NCBI GenBank assembly: GCA_035999365.1
Contig: DASYGT010000023.1
Span: 49,942 to 113,941 of the forward strand
DNA: 64,000 nt
Direction of reading: 5' to 3'
DNA from: DASYGT01 sp035999365
GTDB taxonomy: Bacteria > Actinomycetota > Actinomycetes > Mycobacteriales > Jatrophihabitantaceae
Made by a program: the position numbers and the translations under genes. Of this stretch, positions 52,440 through 60,644 are shown piece after piece. The notes beneath the pieces were generated by a model, which worked only from the letters and a program-made list of their open reading frames with translations, ran no database searches and was not told where the DNA came from. The stretch's first letter is position 1. Each line of letters opens with the position of its first letter.

Positions 52440-54847
52440 CCACTGTGCGGGTGCCAACACCCCCCGCAGCCGCAATGCCCGTCGTCGCATCGACCCAGTG
52501 GGTTGCCGAGCGCCTGGGAGCGCGCCTGGAAGATCTGGGTGGGCCGGAGCACATCGAATCCCTCGTCGGGTTGGGGATCCGCCGCAACCCGCGACGCGCA
52601 CACCTGCTGGTCTCGTCGGTGCTCGGCAAGCACGTGCCGGTCGAGCCGGATCGCGTGTACGACACGGCGGCGCGTCTGGGTCGTCTCGTCGCCGACCGCG
52701 TGCGCGGTGCGGTGTGCGTCATCGGATATGCCGAGACGGCTACCGCGCTCGGCCATGTCGTGGCGGACGTGCTTGCCGCACCATACGTGCACTCCACCCG
52801 CCGCACCGTGCGCGGCGCCGAGGTGCTCGCGACGTTCGAGGAGGAGCACTCGCACGCCACGGCACACCGGCTGCTGCCGGATGATCCCGCCATCTTCGCC
52901 ACTGCCGACACCGTCGTTCTGGTCGACGACGAACTGTCGACCGGCCGCACGGCGATGAACACGATCACCGCTCTGCACAGTCCCGGTACGCACCGCCGCT
53001 ACGTCGTCGCAGCCCTCGTTGACGTGCGTTCGGCCGAGGACGAACGGGCTCTCCTGCAATTCGCCGAACGCCTCCGCATCGATATCGACGTCGTCGCACT
53101 CGCTCGCGGCCGCCTGTCGCTGCCCGCTGGGTTCGTGCAGTCGGCCGCGGATGTCGCTGCCGTCCGCCAGGACGCAGAAACACGGCTGGTCCGGGACTGT
53201 CGGGTGAACCCTGCGCGGTGGCACAGCACCGTGCGGGAGGGGGGTCGGCACGGCTTCACGGCGCGGCATCGCGGGCAGGCCCATGCGGCGGCGTCGGATT
53301 GCGCGCGAGGGCTGGCACCGGCGATCCTCGGTCCGGACGTCCTAGTCCTCGGCAGCGAGGAGTTGATGTACGCGCCGCTGCTGATCGCGCGCGCCCTCGT
53401 CGATGTGCTCGGCGACCGGTGCCGTGTCCGTTTCTCCTCGACGACACGATCACCCGTCCTCGCCATTGACGAACCCGGCTATCCGGTGCGCACTCGCATC
53501 GCCTTCCCCGCGCATGACGGCACTGATCAATCGCCGCGTTTTGCGTACAACGTCGCACCAGCCACGGGCAACGCCCCGTGCAACGACATCGTCCTGGTCG
53601 TCGATACGGCCGGAGACAGCGATCAGCTGCGGACACCGGACGGTGCCCTCGCCGCGCTGTCGGCGGTGGCCGAGCGGGTGCACCTGATCGTCGTCCCGTC
53701 GTCCTCGCCCGTCGCGCGATCCGGACCTCCGCCGGGACCGCTGCGTGGACCGGCATTCGGCAGCTACCGCGCCGACGACGTCGGCTGGCTGCTCACCGAC
53801 ATCTCCGATGCGCCGCTCGAACGCCCGATCGAGGAACGAGAGGAAGCCGTCCAGTCAGCGGCGGCGCACTATTCCGAATCACTGCCCGTCGAATACCAGC
53901 CGAGCGCTGCGTACCTGGACGTGTTCCACCGTGCTGTGCGCGAGAACGTGACCCAGGTTGCTGAGGCGGTAGGGGTTCTCACCGAGGTCATCCTCGCCGA
54001 GCGCGGCAGGCATGTGGTGCTCGCATCGCTCGCGCGCGCAGGGTCGCCGATCGGGATCCTGCTGCGCCGCTGGGCCCACTTCGCCCACGGCGTCGATTTG
54101 CCGCACTACGCCGTGAGCATCGTCCGTGGTCGTGGCCTAGACATGGAGGCACTGCGATTCCTTGCCGGTAGGCACGATTCGCGCGACGTCGTCTTCGTCG
54201 ACGGCTGGACGGGCAAGGGTGCGATCGTGCGCGAACTGGTGTCGGCGATCCCGTCCTGCAATGCCGCTCTGGGCACGCACTTCGCACCTGAGCTCGCCGT
54301 GCTCGCCGACACCGGCCATTGCGTGTCGACCTTCGGTACGCGCGCTGACTTCCTGATCCCCTCGGCATGCCTGAATTCGACGGTGTCCGGCCTCGTCTCA
54401 CGCACAGTGCTCAATCGCGACGTACTCGGCCCGCACGACTATCACGGCGCGAAGTACTACCGGTCGCTCGCCGCAGCTGACGTGTCGCAGTACTTCCTGA
54501 ACGCAGTGACCGAGCAGTTCCCGCACGTCGCAGAAGTGGTCGAACGCCGGTGGCGCGAGGTGCAGGCCGGGCCTCGGTTGCCGGACTGGTCGGGCTGGGC
54601 GGCGGTCGAGGCGATCGCAGCCGAGCATGGCGTCACAGATCTCAACCTCGTCAAGCCCGGCATCGGGGAGACGACGCGGGTGCTGTTGCGCCGCGTCCCG
54701 TGGCGCGTACTCGTGCGCCCGGACGCGCTCTCGCAGCTCGAACACGTTGTGCTCCTCGCCGCCGACCGGGGAGCGGAGGTGGTCGAGGTGCCGGAGCTGG
54801 CCTTCAGCTGCGTCGGTCTCATCCGGCCGCGCCGGGCGGCACAGTGA
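52436..54847 (+). CDS. PRTase-TRSP / StiP-PELOTA fusion of the Ter module
   Basis: 803 residues from a GTG overlapping the lyase stop. N-terminal half: a phosphoribosyltransferase-like domain with the PRPP loop VVLVDDELSTGRTAMNT, then the TRSP domain (ELMYAPLLIARAL, SSTTRSPV). C-terminal half: a second domain of the StiP/PRTase_1 type (VVLASLARAGSPIGILLRRW, DVVFVDGWTGKGAIVREL, GTRADFLIPSACLNSTVSGLVSRTVLN) and a terminal L7Ae-like PELOTA domain (LNLVKPGIGETTRVLLRRV to PELAFSCVGLIRP). The halves are usually separate neighbouring genes in ter loci; here no stop or frameshift separates them. It is predicted to build a nucleoside-like metabolite from PRPP. Confidence 0.85.
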   Translation: MTTVRVPTPPAAAMPVVASTQWVAERLGARLEDLGGPEHIESLVGLGIRRNPRRAHLLVSSVLGKHVPVEPDRVYDTAARLGRLVADRVRGAVCVIGYAETATALGHVVADVLAAPYVHSTRRTVRGAEVLATFEEEHSHATAHRLLPDDPAIFATADTVVLVDDELSTGRTAMNTITALHSPGTHRRYVVAALVDVRSAEDERALLQFAERLRIDIDVVALARGRLSLPAGFVQSAADVAAVRQDAETRLVRDCRVNPARWHSTVREGGRHGFTARHRGQAHAAASDCARGLAPAILGPDVLVLGSEELMYAPLLIARALVDVLGDRCRVRFSSTTRSPVLAIDEPGYPVRTRIAFPAHDGTDQSPRFAYNVAPATGNAPCNDIVLVVDTAGDSDQLRTPDGALAALSAVAERVHLIVVPSSSPVARSGPPPGPLRGPAFGSYRADDVGWLLTDISDAPLERPIEEREEAVQSAAAHYSESLPVEYQPSAAYLDVFHRAVRENVTQVAEAVGVLTEVILAERGRHVVLASLARAGSPIGILLRRWAHFAHGVDLPHYAVSIVRGRGLDMEALRFLAGRHDSRDVVFVDGWTGKGAIVRELVSAIPSCNAALGTHFAPELAVLADTGHCVSTFGTRADFLIPSACLNSTVSGLVSRTVLNRDVLGPHDYHGAKYYRSLAAADVSQYFLNAVTEQFPHVAEVVERRWREVQAGPRLPDWSGWAAVEAIAAEHGVTDLNLVKPGIGETTRVLLRRVPWRVLVRPDALSQLEHVVLLAADRGAEVVEVPELAFSCVGLIRPRRAAQ

Positions 54848-55740
54848 GCATTCTGCTCGCCTGCGACCTCGACGGCACGCTGATCTACTCGCGCCGCCGG
54901 GCCGGGGTCGACGTGTCGGAGAAGGACCTCGTCTGCGTCGAGCAACTCGACGGGCGGCCGGTGTCGTACGTGACGAGTGCAGCGCTGGCCGGTATCCACG
55001 AGTTGAACAGGGCCGCCGAGGTCGTCGCCGTCACCGCGCGATCGACGGCACAGTTCCAGCGGGTGACGCTGCCTCTGTCACGACGGTATGCGGTGCTCGC
55101 CAACGGGGGCCTGTTACTCGATCACGGTGTGGCTGACGTGGCGTGGTCGGCCGGCGTCACCCGGCGGCTGCGTGGCGTGGCTCCGCTTGCCGAGGTGCTG
55201 CACCGCGTCGAAAGCGTGTGCGACGCCGCGTGGACGAGAAAGGTCACGGTGGTCGAGTCGCTGTTCTGCTGCGCCGTCGTCGACTCCCACGCCCTGCCGC
55301 CCACATTCGTGGCGGACGAGCAGGACTGGGCGCAGCGCCACGGTTGGCGGGTTTCCCTTCAGGGCAGCAAGTTCTATGTGGTGCCGCAGCCGTTGGAGAA
55401 GGCGGTGGCGGTGGCCGAGGTGGCGCGTCGGGTAGGCGCGACGACGGTGTTCGCAGCGGGCGATGCCGCGCTCGACGCGGATCTGTTGCGCGCTGCCGAC
55501 CGTGGCGTGCATCCGAGTGCGGGTGAGCTCGCGGCCGAGGGTTGGTCGGCGGCGTCCGTCACCCGCGTCCCGGCCGGCGGCGTGCTGGGCGGTGAGCAGA
55601 TCGTGGACTGGTTGCGAGCTCAGGTCAGCGGCGTCGCCGGCGACGCCGCCGCAGAATCACCAACATCGCCAGCACGACCACGAACGGGGCGACCCGCCGA
55701 AGCACGGACGGCGGGTGTGCCGCAGGGGGCGATGGACTGA
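54844..55740 (+). CDS. HAD-superfamily hydrolase of the Ter module
   Basis: 298 residues from a GTG (GTGA overlap with the previous gene). HAD motif I LLACDLDGTL (Asp8, Asp10), motif II in VVAVTARS, a central Lys (SKFYVVPQPLEKAVAV) and motif IV GDAALDADLL are present, as in the Cof-like/trehalose-phosphatase-like branch. It probably removes a phosphate from an intermediate of the pathway. The last 35 or so residues are low complexity and lie antisense to the coxG 3' end. Confidence 0.88.
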   Translation: MSILLACDLDGTLIYSRRRAGVDVSEKDLVCVEQLDGRPVSYVTSAALAGIHELNRAAEVVAVTARSTAQFQRVTLPLSRRYAVLANGGLLLDHGVADVAWSAGVTRRLRGVAPLAEVLHRVESVCDAAWTRKVTVVESLFCCAVVDSHALPPTFVADEQDWAQRHGWRVSLQGSKFYVVPQPLEKAVAVAEVARRVGATTVFAAGDAALDADLLRAADRGVHPSAGELAAEGWSAASVTRVPAGGVLGGEQIVDWLRAQVSGVAGDAAAESPTSPARPRTGRPAEARTAGVPQGAMD

Positions 55741-56299
55741 CCGCGTCACCTGTTTCGAACACCGGGGCCGACGGTGGCGCGCTGTCCGCCGCGTCGGTTT
55801 CGGGTGGGACAGGCGCGTCGGCGACTGCTGGCTCCGCGACGACTGCTGGTCTCCGTATGGGCGTACTGAGCAGGTCGTTGAGCCGCGCCGCGACCTGCCT
55901 GCACAGCCGGTCACCGGATTCGGAGATCAACTGCTCGTCGATCTCGGCGGCGCGGCCGGTGAGGGTGACGTCGGACCGGAGCACCACATTCGTGGTGGCC
56001 CCGAACTGGCTGACGGTGACGACGAGTCGCACGGACGCGTCGCCGAACGAGCGGGTGTCGCCCCGGGCCTCGACGACGGCGCGGTGCCCGTCATCGTCCT
56101 TCTCGACGACCTTCGCAGTGCCGCGGTAGGTCGGCCCTACCGCACCCAGCCGTACCCGAATGGCGCCGTTCGCGACGCCGTTCTTGACGGAGTCGAGCGC
56201 GGCACCCGGAATGCAGCCAGCCATCCGCTCCGGGTCGAGCATCGCGTGCCACGTCTGTTCCACGCCTGCCGCCACGCTGAACGAATGCTCCAGATGCAT
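55625..56299 (-). CDS. coxG: CoxG-like SRPBCC protein with C-terminal anchor
   Basis: 224 residues from ATG 56299 with GGGAGC upstream. The first 150 or so residues are the CoxG/SRPBCC fold: EHSFSVAAGVEQTWHAMLDPERMAGCIPGA and GTAKVVEKDDDGHRAVVEARGDTRSFGDA. A Pro/Ala linker follows, then a TM helix (VLRRVAPFVVVLAMLVIL) and an all-Arg tail, a tail anchor. CoxG helps localise CO dehydrogenase to the membrane. It is the last gene of the cox accessory set. Confidence 0.85.
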   Translation of the reverse strand: MHLEHSFSVAAGVEQTWHAMLDPERMAGCIPGAALDSVKNGVANGAIRVRLGAVGPTYRGTAKVVEKDDDGHRAVVEARGDTRSFGDASVRLVVTVSQFGATTNVVLRSDVTLTGRAAEIDEQLISESGDRLCRQVAARLNDLLSTPIRRPAVVAEPAVADAPVPPETDAADSAPPSAPVFETGDAVSPSPPAAHPPSVLRRVAPFVVVLAMLVILRRRRRRRR

Positions 56300-56350
56300 G
56301 GTCGGCTCCCTCCGCAGTCGCACGTCGTGTCGGGCTCGGCCGGGATCACG

Positions 56351-57484
56351 CTAGTCGGGCCGTGGGCCTGCCGTCTCCTCGCGCAGCTCATGATGGATCG
56401 GGCCGGTCGTGGTGCGTAGCGGGACGCCACTGCCCGACCACCGGGCCGCGACGATCTCGGCGGCGATCGAGACTGCCGTCTCGTCCGGAGTCCGGGCGCC
56501 GATGTCCAGCCCGATCGGCGCATGCAGCCGTGCCAACTCAGCGTCGGTGAGGCCCCGTTCTCGGAGCTGCTCGAGGCGCTCGGTATTCGTCCGGCGCGAT
56601 CCCATGGCGCCGATGAAGGCCAGGGGCAGGCGCAGCGCAACCTCGAGGAGAGGCACGTCGAACTTCGGGTCATGCGTCAACACACAGACCACGGTGCGGT
56701 TGTCGACCTCGGTCTTGCGCAGGTACTGGTGCGGCCACTCGACGACCACTTCATCGGCGTGCGGAAATCGCTTCGCCGTGGCGAAGGTCGGGCGGGCGTC
56801 GCAGACGGTAACGCGATAGCCGAGCAGCGCGCCCTGTCGCACCACGGCCGCCGCGAAGTCGATCGCGCCGAAGACGATCATGCGGGGAGGCGGGGCGAAG
56901 GAATTGACGAACACGCTGAGATCGTCGAGGCGTCGCTCGCCCTCCGGGCCGTAGTGGATGACCCCGGTACGGCCCTGCAGCAGCATGCCCTGCACGTCGT
57001 CGCGAACCGCGTCGTCCAGGCGACGGCTGCCCAGAGATCCGGTGATTCCCGTGTGGCGCACGACGACCCGCCGGCCGACGCGATCGTCGTCACCGCCGAG
57101 GAGGGTCGCCACGGCCACTGCGTTTCCGTCTCGCAGATCTGCGGCAACGGAATCCAGATCCGGGAAGTTCTCCCGGTCGACGGCCTCGACGAAGACGTCG
57201 ATGATCCCGCCGCACGTCAGGCCGACGGCGAAGGCGTCGTCATCGCTCACGCCATACCGCTGCAGTACCGGACGACCGGACTCGCGGACGCTCTCGGCGA
57301 GCTCGTAGACCGCACCCTCGACGCAGCCACCCGACACGCTTCCTACGGCGGTGCCGTCCGGCCCGACCAGCATTGCGGCGCCTGGCTGGCGAGGCGCCGA
57401 GCGCCATGTTCCGACAACCGTGCCCATGCCGATGCGTTCACCGGCTTGCCACCATTGCTCAAGTTCGAGCATCACGTCACGCAC
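56351..57484 (-). CDS. XdhC/CoxF-family molybdoenzyme maturation protein
   Basis: 377 residues. The N-terminal XdhC_CoxI domain (VVGTWRSAPRQPGAAMLVGPDG, GSVSGGCVEGAVY with its conserved cysteine, GLTCGGIIDVFVE) precedes a C-terminal Rossmann-type domain (FVNSFAPPPRMIVFGAIDFAAAVV, FIGAMGSRRT). Family members bind molybdenum cofactor and insert the sulfurated form into xanthine-oxidase-type enzymes. It overlaps the coxE gene by 8 nt. Confidence 0.92.
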   Translation of the reverse strand: MRDVMLELEQWWQAGERIGMGTVVGTWRSAPRQPGAAMLVGPDGTAVGSVSGGCVEGAVYELAESVRESGRPVLQRYGVSDDDAFAVGLTCGGIIDVFVEAVDRENFPDLDSVAADLRDGNAVAVATLLGGDDDRVGRRVVVRHTGITGSLGSRRLDDAVRDDVQGMLLQGRTGVIHYGPEGERRLDDLSVFVNSFAPPPRMIVFGAIDFAAAVVRQGALLGYRVTVCDARPTFATAKRFPHADEVVVEWPHQYLRKTEVDNRTVVCVLTHDPKFDVPLLEVALRLPLAFIGAMGSRRTNTERLEQLRERGLTDAELARLHAPIGLDIGARTPDETAVSIAAEIVAARWSGSGVPLRTTTGPIHHELREETAGPRPD

Positions 57485-58595
57485 GTGCGATCACCTCGGC
57501 GAGTTCGGTAAGGGCCTGCAGATTGTGGCCGGCAACCAGATCGTCCAGGTACGGCGCCACGGCCTGCATCCCTGCGGTGGCCGCGGTGAACCCCGGCTTT
57601 CCGCGATGCGGGTTGACCCAGACGATCGATGTCGCGAGCAGGGCGAGTCGTGCCGCCTGCCTGCCGAGCAGTGCCGCGTCACCCCGCTCCCAACCGTCCG
57701 AGGCGATCACGACCGTGGCCTGCCGGGCGGCTCCGCGCTGCCCCCAGCGATCGAGAAAGGCCTGCAGGGACTCACCTAGTCGGGTGCCGCCGCTCCAGTC
57801 GGGTATCGCCTCGCCCGCAGCCCGTATCGCGATGTTCGGATCGCGGGCACGCAATTCGCGGGTCACGCGCGTCAGCCGGGTGCCCATCGTGAACACCTCG
57901 GTGCGGTACGGCGCCACCTGGACGGCAGCATGGGCGAAGCGCAGCAGCACGTCCGAGTACGGCGTCATCGAGCCGCTCACGTCGAGCAGGAGCACGACAC
58001 GACGTAGCTTTACCCGCGGCTGCCTCCGGATGAGCGCCGCGACGTCCCCGCCGTTGCGCAGCATGGCGCGAGCAGTGCGGGAAGCGTCGTATGCGCGGCC
58101 CCGCCCCGGCCTGCTGCGCCGCGACCTGCGCCGAGCGCCCCGAGGCCGGAGAAGCGCGATCAGCCGATTCACCTCCGCGCGCTCCGCGGACGACAACTCG
58201 TCGAATGCCGCCGTGCGGAGCCGTTCGGCGTCACTCGCGACCATCCCCGCTTCGTCGTCTTCGTCGTCGTCGTCGCGGCCGCTCGGTGCCGCCGTCTTCC
58301 GGCTGACCGCCACGTAGGCCCCGACGGACGCCTCAGTCAACGCGGCGCTGCTCGGCGCCTCGCCGAACCAGCGGCGGAATTTCGCGTCGAAGATCGCCAG
58401 GTCTGCGGGTGACGAGCACAGGGCGACCCGCAGCGTCCAGTAGGTGGTGCCGGCCTCCAGCGCGGGCAGCATCGACAATGCCCGGACAGCCGTGGCGACG
58501 CGGGTGTGGTCGGCGGGAACCCCGGCGGCCCGCAGCTCCCGGGCGAATCCGGCGATCGCGTGCACCGGTGCGCGCGATGCGGTCTCGCCCGTCAT
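57477..58595 (-). CDS. coxE: CoxE-like von Willebrand factor A protein
   Basis: 372 residues. The C-terminal VWA domain has the MIDAS motif VVLLLDVSGSMTPYSD and IASDGWERGD; the N-terminal half is helical with an acidic stretch (DDDDEDDEAG) and an Arg-rich region. CoxE works with the AAA+ protein CoxD in assembling the [CuSMoO2] centre of aerobic CO dehydrogenase. It overlaps the upstream AAA+ gene by 4 nt. Confidence 0.9.
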   Translation of the reverse strand: MTGETASRAPVHAIAGFARELRAAGVPADHTRVATAVRALSMLPALEAGTTYWTLRVALCSSPADLAIFDAKFRRWFGEAPSSAALTEASVGAYVAVSRKTAAPSGRDDDDEDDEAGMVASDAERLRTAAFDELSSAERAEVNRLIALLRPRGARRRSRRSRPGRGRAYDASRTARAMLRNGGDVAALIRRQPRVKLRRVVLLLDVSGSMTPYSDVLLRFAHAAVQVAPYRTEVFTMGTRLTRVTRELRARDPNIAIRAAGEAIPDWSGGTRLGESLQAFLDRWGQRGAARQATVVIASDGWERGDAALLGRQAARLALLATSIVWVNPHRGKPGFTAATAGMQAVAPYLDDLVAGHNLQALTELAEVIARA

Positions 58596-59476
58596 CGGCG
58601 CACTACCGCGGCCAGATCGGGCAGGAGCTCGGCGCGAACCCGCTCCTCGTCCTCGTGATACTTCAGCGCTGCACCGAGCGTGACGCCTGCAGGACCGGCT
58701 GCGAGCGTCGTCGCGCCGAGCACGGTCAGTGCGTGCGCCCAGTCGATCGTCTCGGCGATACCCGGCGGCTTCACCAGACGCATATGCCGCATCCGCTGTG
58801 CCGCGGCGACGACCTCCGCAGCGAGCTGATCGGCGGCATCCGGCACGCGCCGGCGCACGATCTCGATCTCGCGCTCGGCGCTGGGATTCTCGATCCAGTG
58901 GTAGAGGCAGCGGCGCTTCAGGGCGTCGTGCACCTCACGGGTGCGGTTGGACGTCAGCACCACGATCGGGGGAGTCTCGGCGCGGATCGTGCCGAGTTCG
59001 GGGATCGTCACCGCGTTGTCGGCGAGGGCCTCCAGCAGCAACGCCTCGAACTCGTCGTCGGCGCGGTCGATCTCGTCGACGAGCAGGAGTGCCGGGCTCT
59101 GCTCCAGCGCCTGCAGGATCGGCCGTGCGATCAGGAAGCGCCGCTCGTAGAGCGATGCCTCGACGGCATCGGTATCGGCGCGCTCGCCGGCCGCGCGCAG
59201 GTGCAGGATCTGTCGCGGGAAGTCCCAGTCGTAGAGCGCCTGGCTGGCGTCGATGCCCTCGTAGCACTGCAGCCGGATCAGCCGCGAGCCGGTGATCTCG
59301 GCCAGCGCAAGAGCCAATGCCGTCTTGCCGACCCCAGGCTCGCCCTCGACAAGCAATGGCCGCGCCATCCGGACGGCGAGGAATGCTGCGGTCGCGATGC
59401 CCTCGTCGGCGAGGTATCCGGCGGCATCAAGGGCCGTCGTGACGTCGGCCGGGCTCTGCCACTGCTGCGCGTGCAT
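58592..59476 (-). CDS. coxD: CoxD-like MoxR AAA+ ATPase
   Basis: 294 residues. Walker A VEGEPGVGKTALAL, Walker B ALLLVDEIDRAD, sensor 1 VLTSNRTREVHDALKRRCLYHW and the MoxR-type WIENPSAEREIEIV segment are clear. In CO dehydrogenase systems this chaperone acts with CoxE on the active-site metal cluster. It is the first gene of the accessory operon; its upstream neighbour is divergent, so no coxLMS genes precede it here. Confidence 0.92.
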   Translation of the reverse strand: MHAQQWQSPADVTTALDAAGYLADEGIATAAFLAVRMARPLLVEGEPGVGKTALALALAEITGSRLIRLQCYEGIDASQALYDWDFPRQILHLRAAGERADTDAVEASLYERRFLIARPILQALEQSPALLLVDEIDRADDEFEALLLEALADNAVTIPELGTIRAETPPIVVLTSNRTREVHDALKRRCLYHWIENPSAEREIEIVRRRVPDAADQLAAEVVAAAQRMRHMRLVKPPGIAETIDWAHALTVLGATTLAAGPAGVTLGAALKYHEDEERVRAELLPDLAAVVRR

Positions 59477-59522
59477 GTGTCGAGCATCGCCCGTTTCGCC
59501 TCGATCCGCATAGTCTCGCCCC

Positions 59523-60086
59523 GTGACGTCGGTGGCCGGTGTGGTGCTGGCTGCCGGCGCGGGCGCCCGGATGGGTGGCCCGAAGGCTGAGATCGAGATC
59601 GACGGCGATCGGTTGCTCGACCACTGCGTTCAGGTGCTGCGTGCGGCCGGTTGCCTACCCGTCTACGCCGTCGTGCGCGGCGCAACGCTCGTGCGCCAGG
59701 CCGAGGCCGTCGTCAATGACGCACCAGATCGTGGGCTGCTGTCATCGCTGCGGCTCGGTGTCGCGGCGGCCGGGCATGCCGACGCGATCGCGGTCGTGCT
59801 CGTCGACATGCCCGGGATCACCGCAGCCGGTACCCGCGCGGTCGTCCAGGCCTGGCGCCCAGGTCGTATCGCCGTAGCGCGGTACGCCGACCGCGCCGGT
59901 CACCCGATCGTCATGGCGCGGGACATGTGGGGCAGCGCCCTGGCGATGGCAGGTCCGGACGACGGCGCCCGTGCCTACCTGGGTGCGCATCCCGATCTCA
60001 TCGACGAGATCGGGGTCGGCGGGTCGGGCGCCGATCTCGACACGCCCGAGGAGCTGGAGACGTGGCGGCGCCAGCGCGGCCGCTGA
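59523..60086 (+). CDS. MocA/MobA-like molybdopterin nucleotidyltransferase
   Basis: 187 residues from a GTG at 59523. GVVLAAGAGARMGGPKAEIEI is the nucleotide-binding loop of the GT-A fold; LVDMPGIT holds the metal-binding Asp, and GHPIVMAR is a family motif. Its position divergent from the cox set suggests it makes the molybdopterin cytosine dinucleotide form used by CO dehydrogenase-type enzymes (MocA-like), rather than MGD. Confidence 0.87.
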   Translation: MTSVAGVVLAAGAGARMGGPKAEIEIDGDRLLDHCVQVLRAAGCLPVYAVVRGATLVRQAEAVVNDAPDRGLLSSLRLGVAAAGHADAIAVVLVDMPGITAAGTRAVVQAWRPGRIAVARYADRAGHPIVMARDMWGSALAMAGPDDGARAYLGAHPDLIDEIGVGGSGADLDTPEELETWRRQRGR

Positions 60087-60089
60087 TCG

Positions 60090-60620
60090 TCAGTGCTCGA
60101 TCCGTCGCGTTCCGGCGCGGTGCTTCGCTGCGAGTGCGGGGTAGTGCGTGGGGTTCACCTGCACCCACAGCTCGGCGGGGGTCCCGGCGAGCTCACGCTT
60201 GACGACAGCCGGTGTGCCCGCCGCCAGCACGCCCGGAGGGATCACGGCACCGGCCGCGACGAGCGACTGTGCCGCAATCAGCGATCGTGCGCCGATGCGG
60301 GCGCCGTCGAGCACAACGCAGCCGTTCCCAACCAGGCTCTCCTCCTCGAGTACCGCTCCGTGGATCACGCAGCGATGCGCGACGGTGGCCCCAGGACCGA
60401 TCTCGGTCGTCACCCCTGGCGGGCAGTGCAGCACCGATCCGTCCTGCACGTTCGCACCTTCGCGCACGATGATCGGACCGTCGTCGCCACGTAGAACGGC
60501 CCCGTACCAGACGGATGCACGCGCCTCGACCGTGACATCTCCGATGATGGTTGCCGTCGGTGCGATGTAGGCGTCGTCAGCGATGGTCGGACGCACGCCG
60601 TGATATTCGAAGAGGAACAT
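60090..60620 (-). CDS. Gamma-class carbonic anhydrase-like protein
   Basis: 176 residues forming a left-handed beta-helix of hexapeptide repeats (IGDVTVEARASVWYGAVLRGDD, IVREGANVQDGSVLH, GPGATVAHRCVIHG). The three zinc-type histidines of the family are present in SVLH and AHRCVIHG. It may hydrate CO2 or have a related trimeric acyl/hydration role, as many bacterial homologues are uncharacterised. The gene converges with the nucleotidyltransferase, three bases apart. Confidence 0.88.
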   Translation of the reverse strand: MFLFEYHGVRPTIADDAYIAPTATIIGDVTVEARASVWYGAVLRGDDGPIIVREGANVQDGSVLHCPPGVTTEIGPGATVAHRCVIHGAVLEEESLVGNGCVVLDGARIGARSLIAAQSLVAAGAVIPPGVLAAGTPAVVKRELAGTPAELWVQVNPTHYPALAAKHRAGTRRIEH

Positions 60621-60644
60621 CGGTCCAGCCTGTCAGACGCCGGC

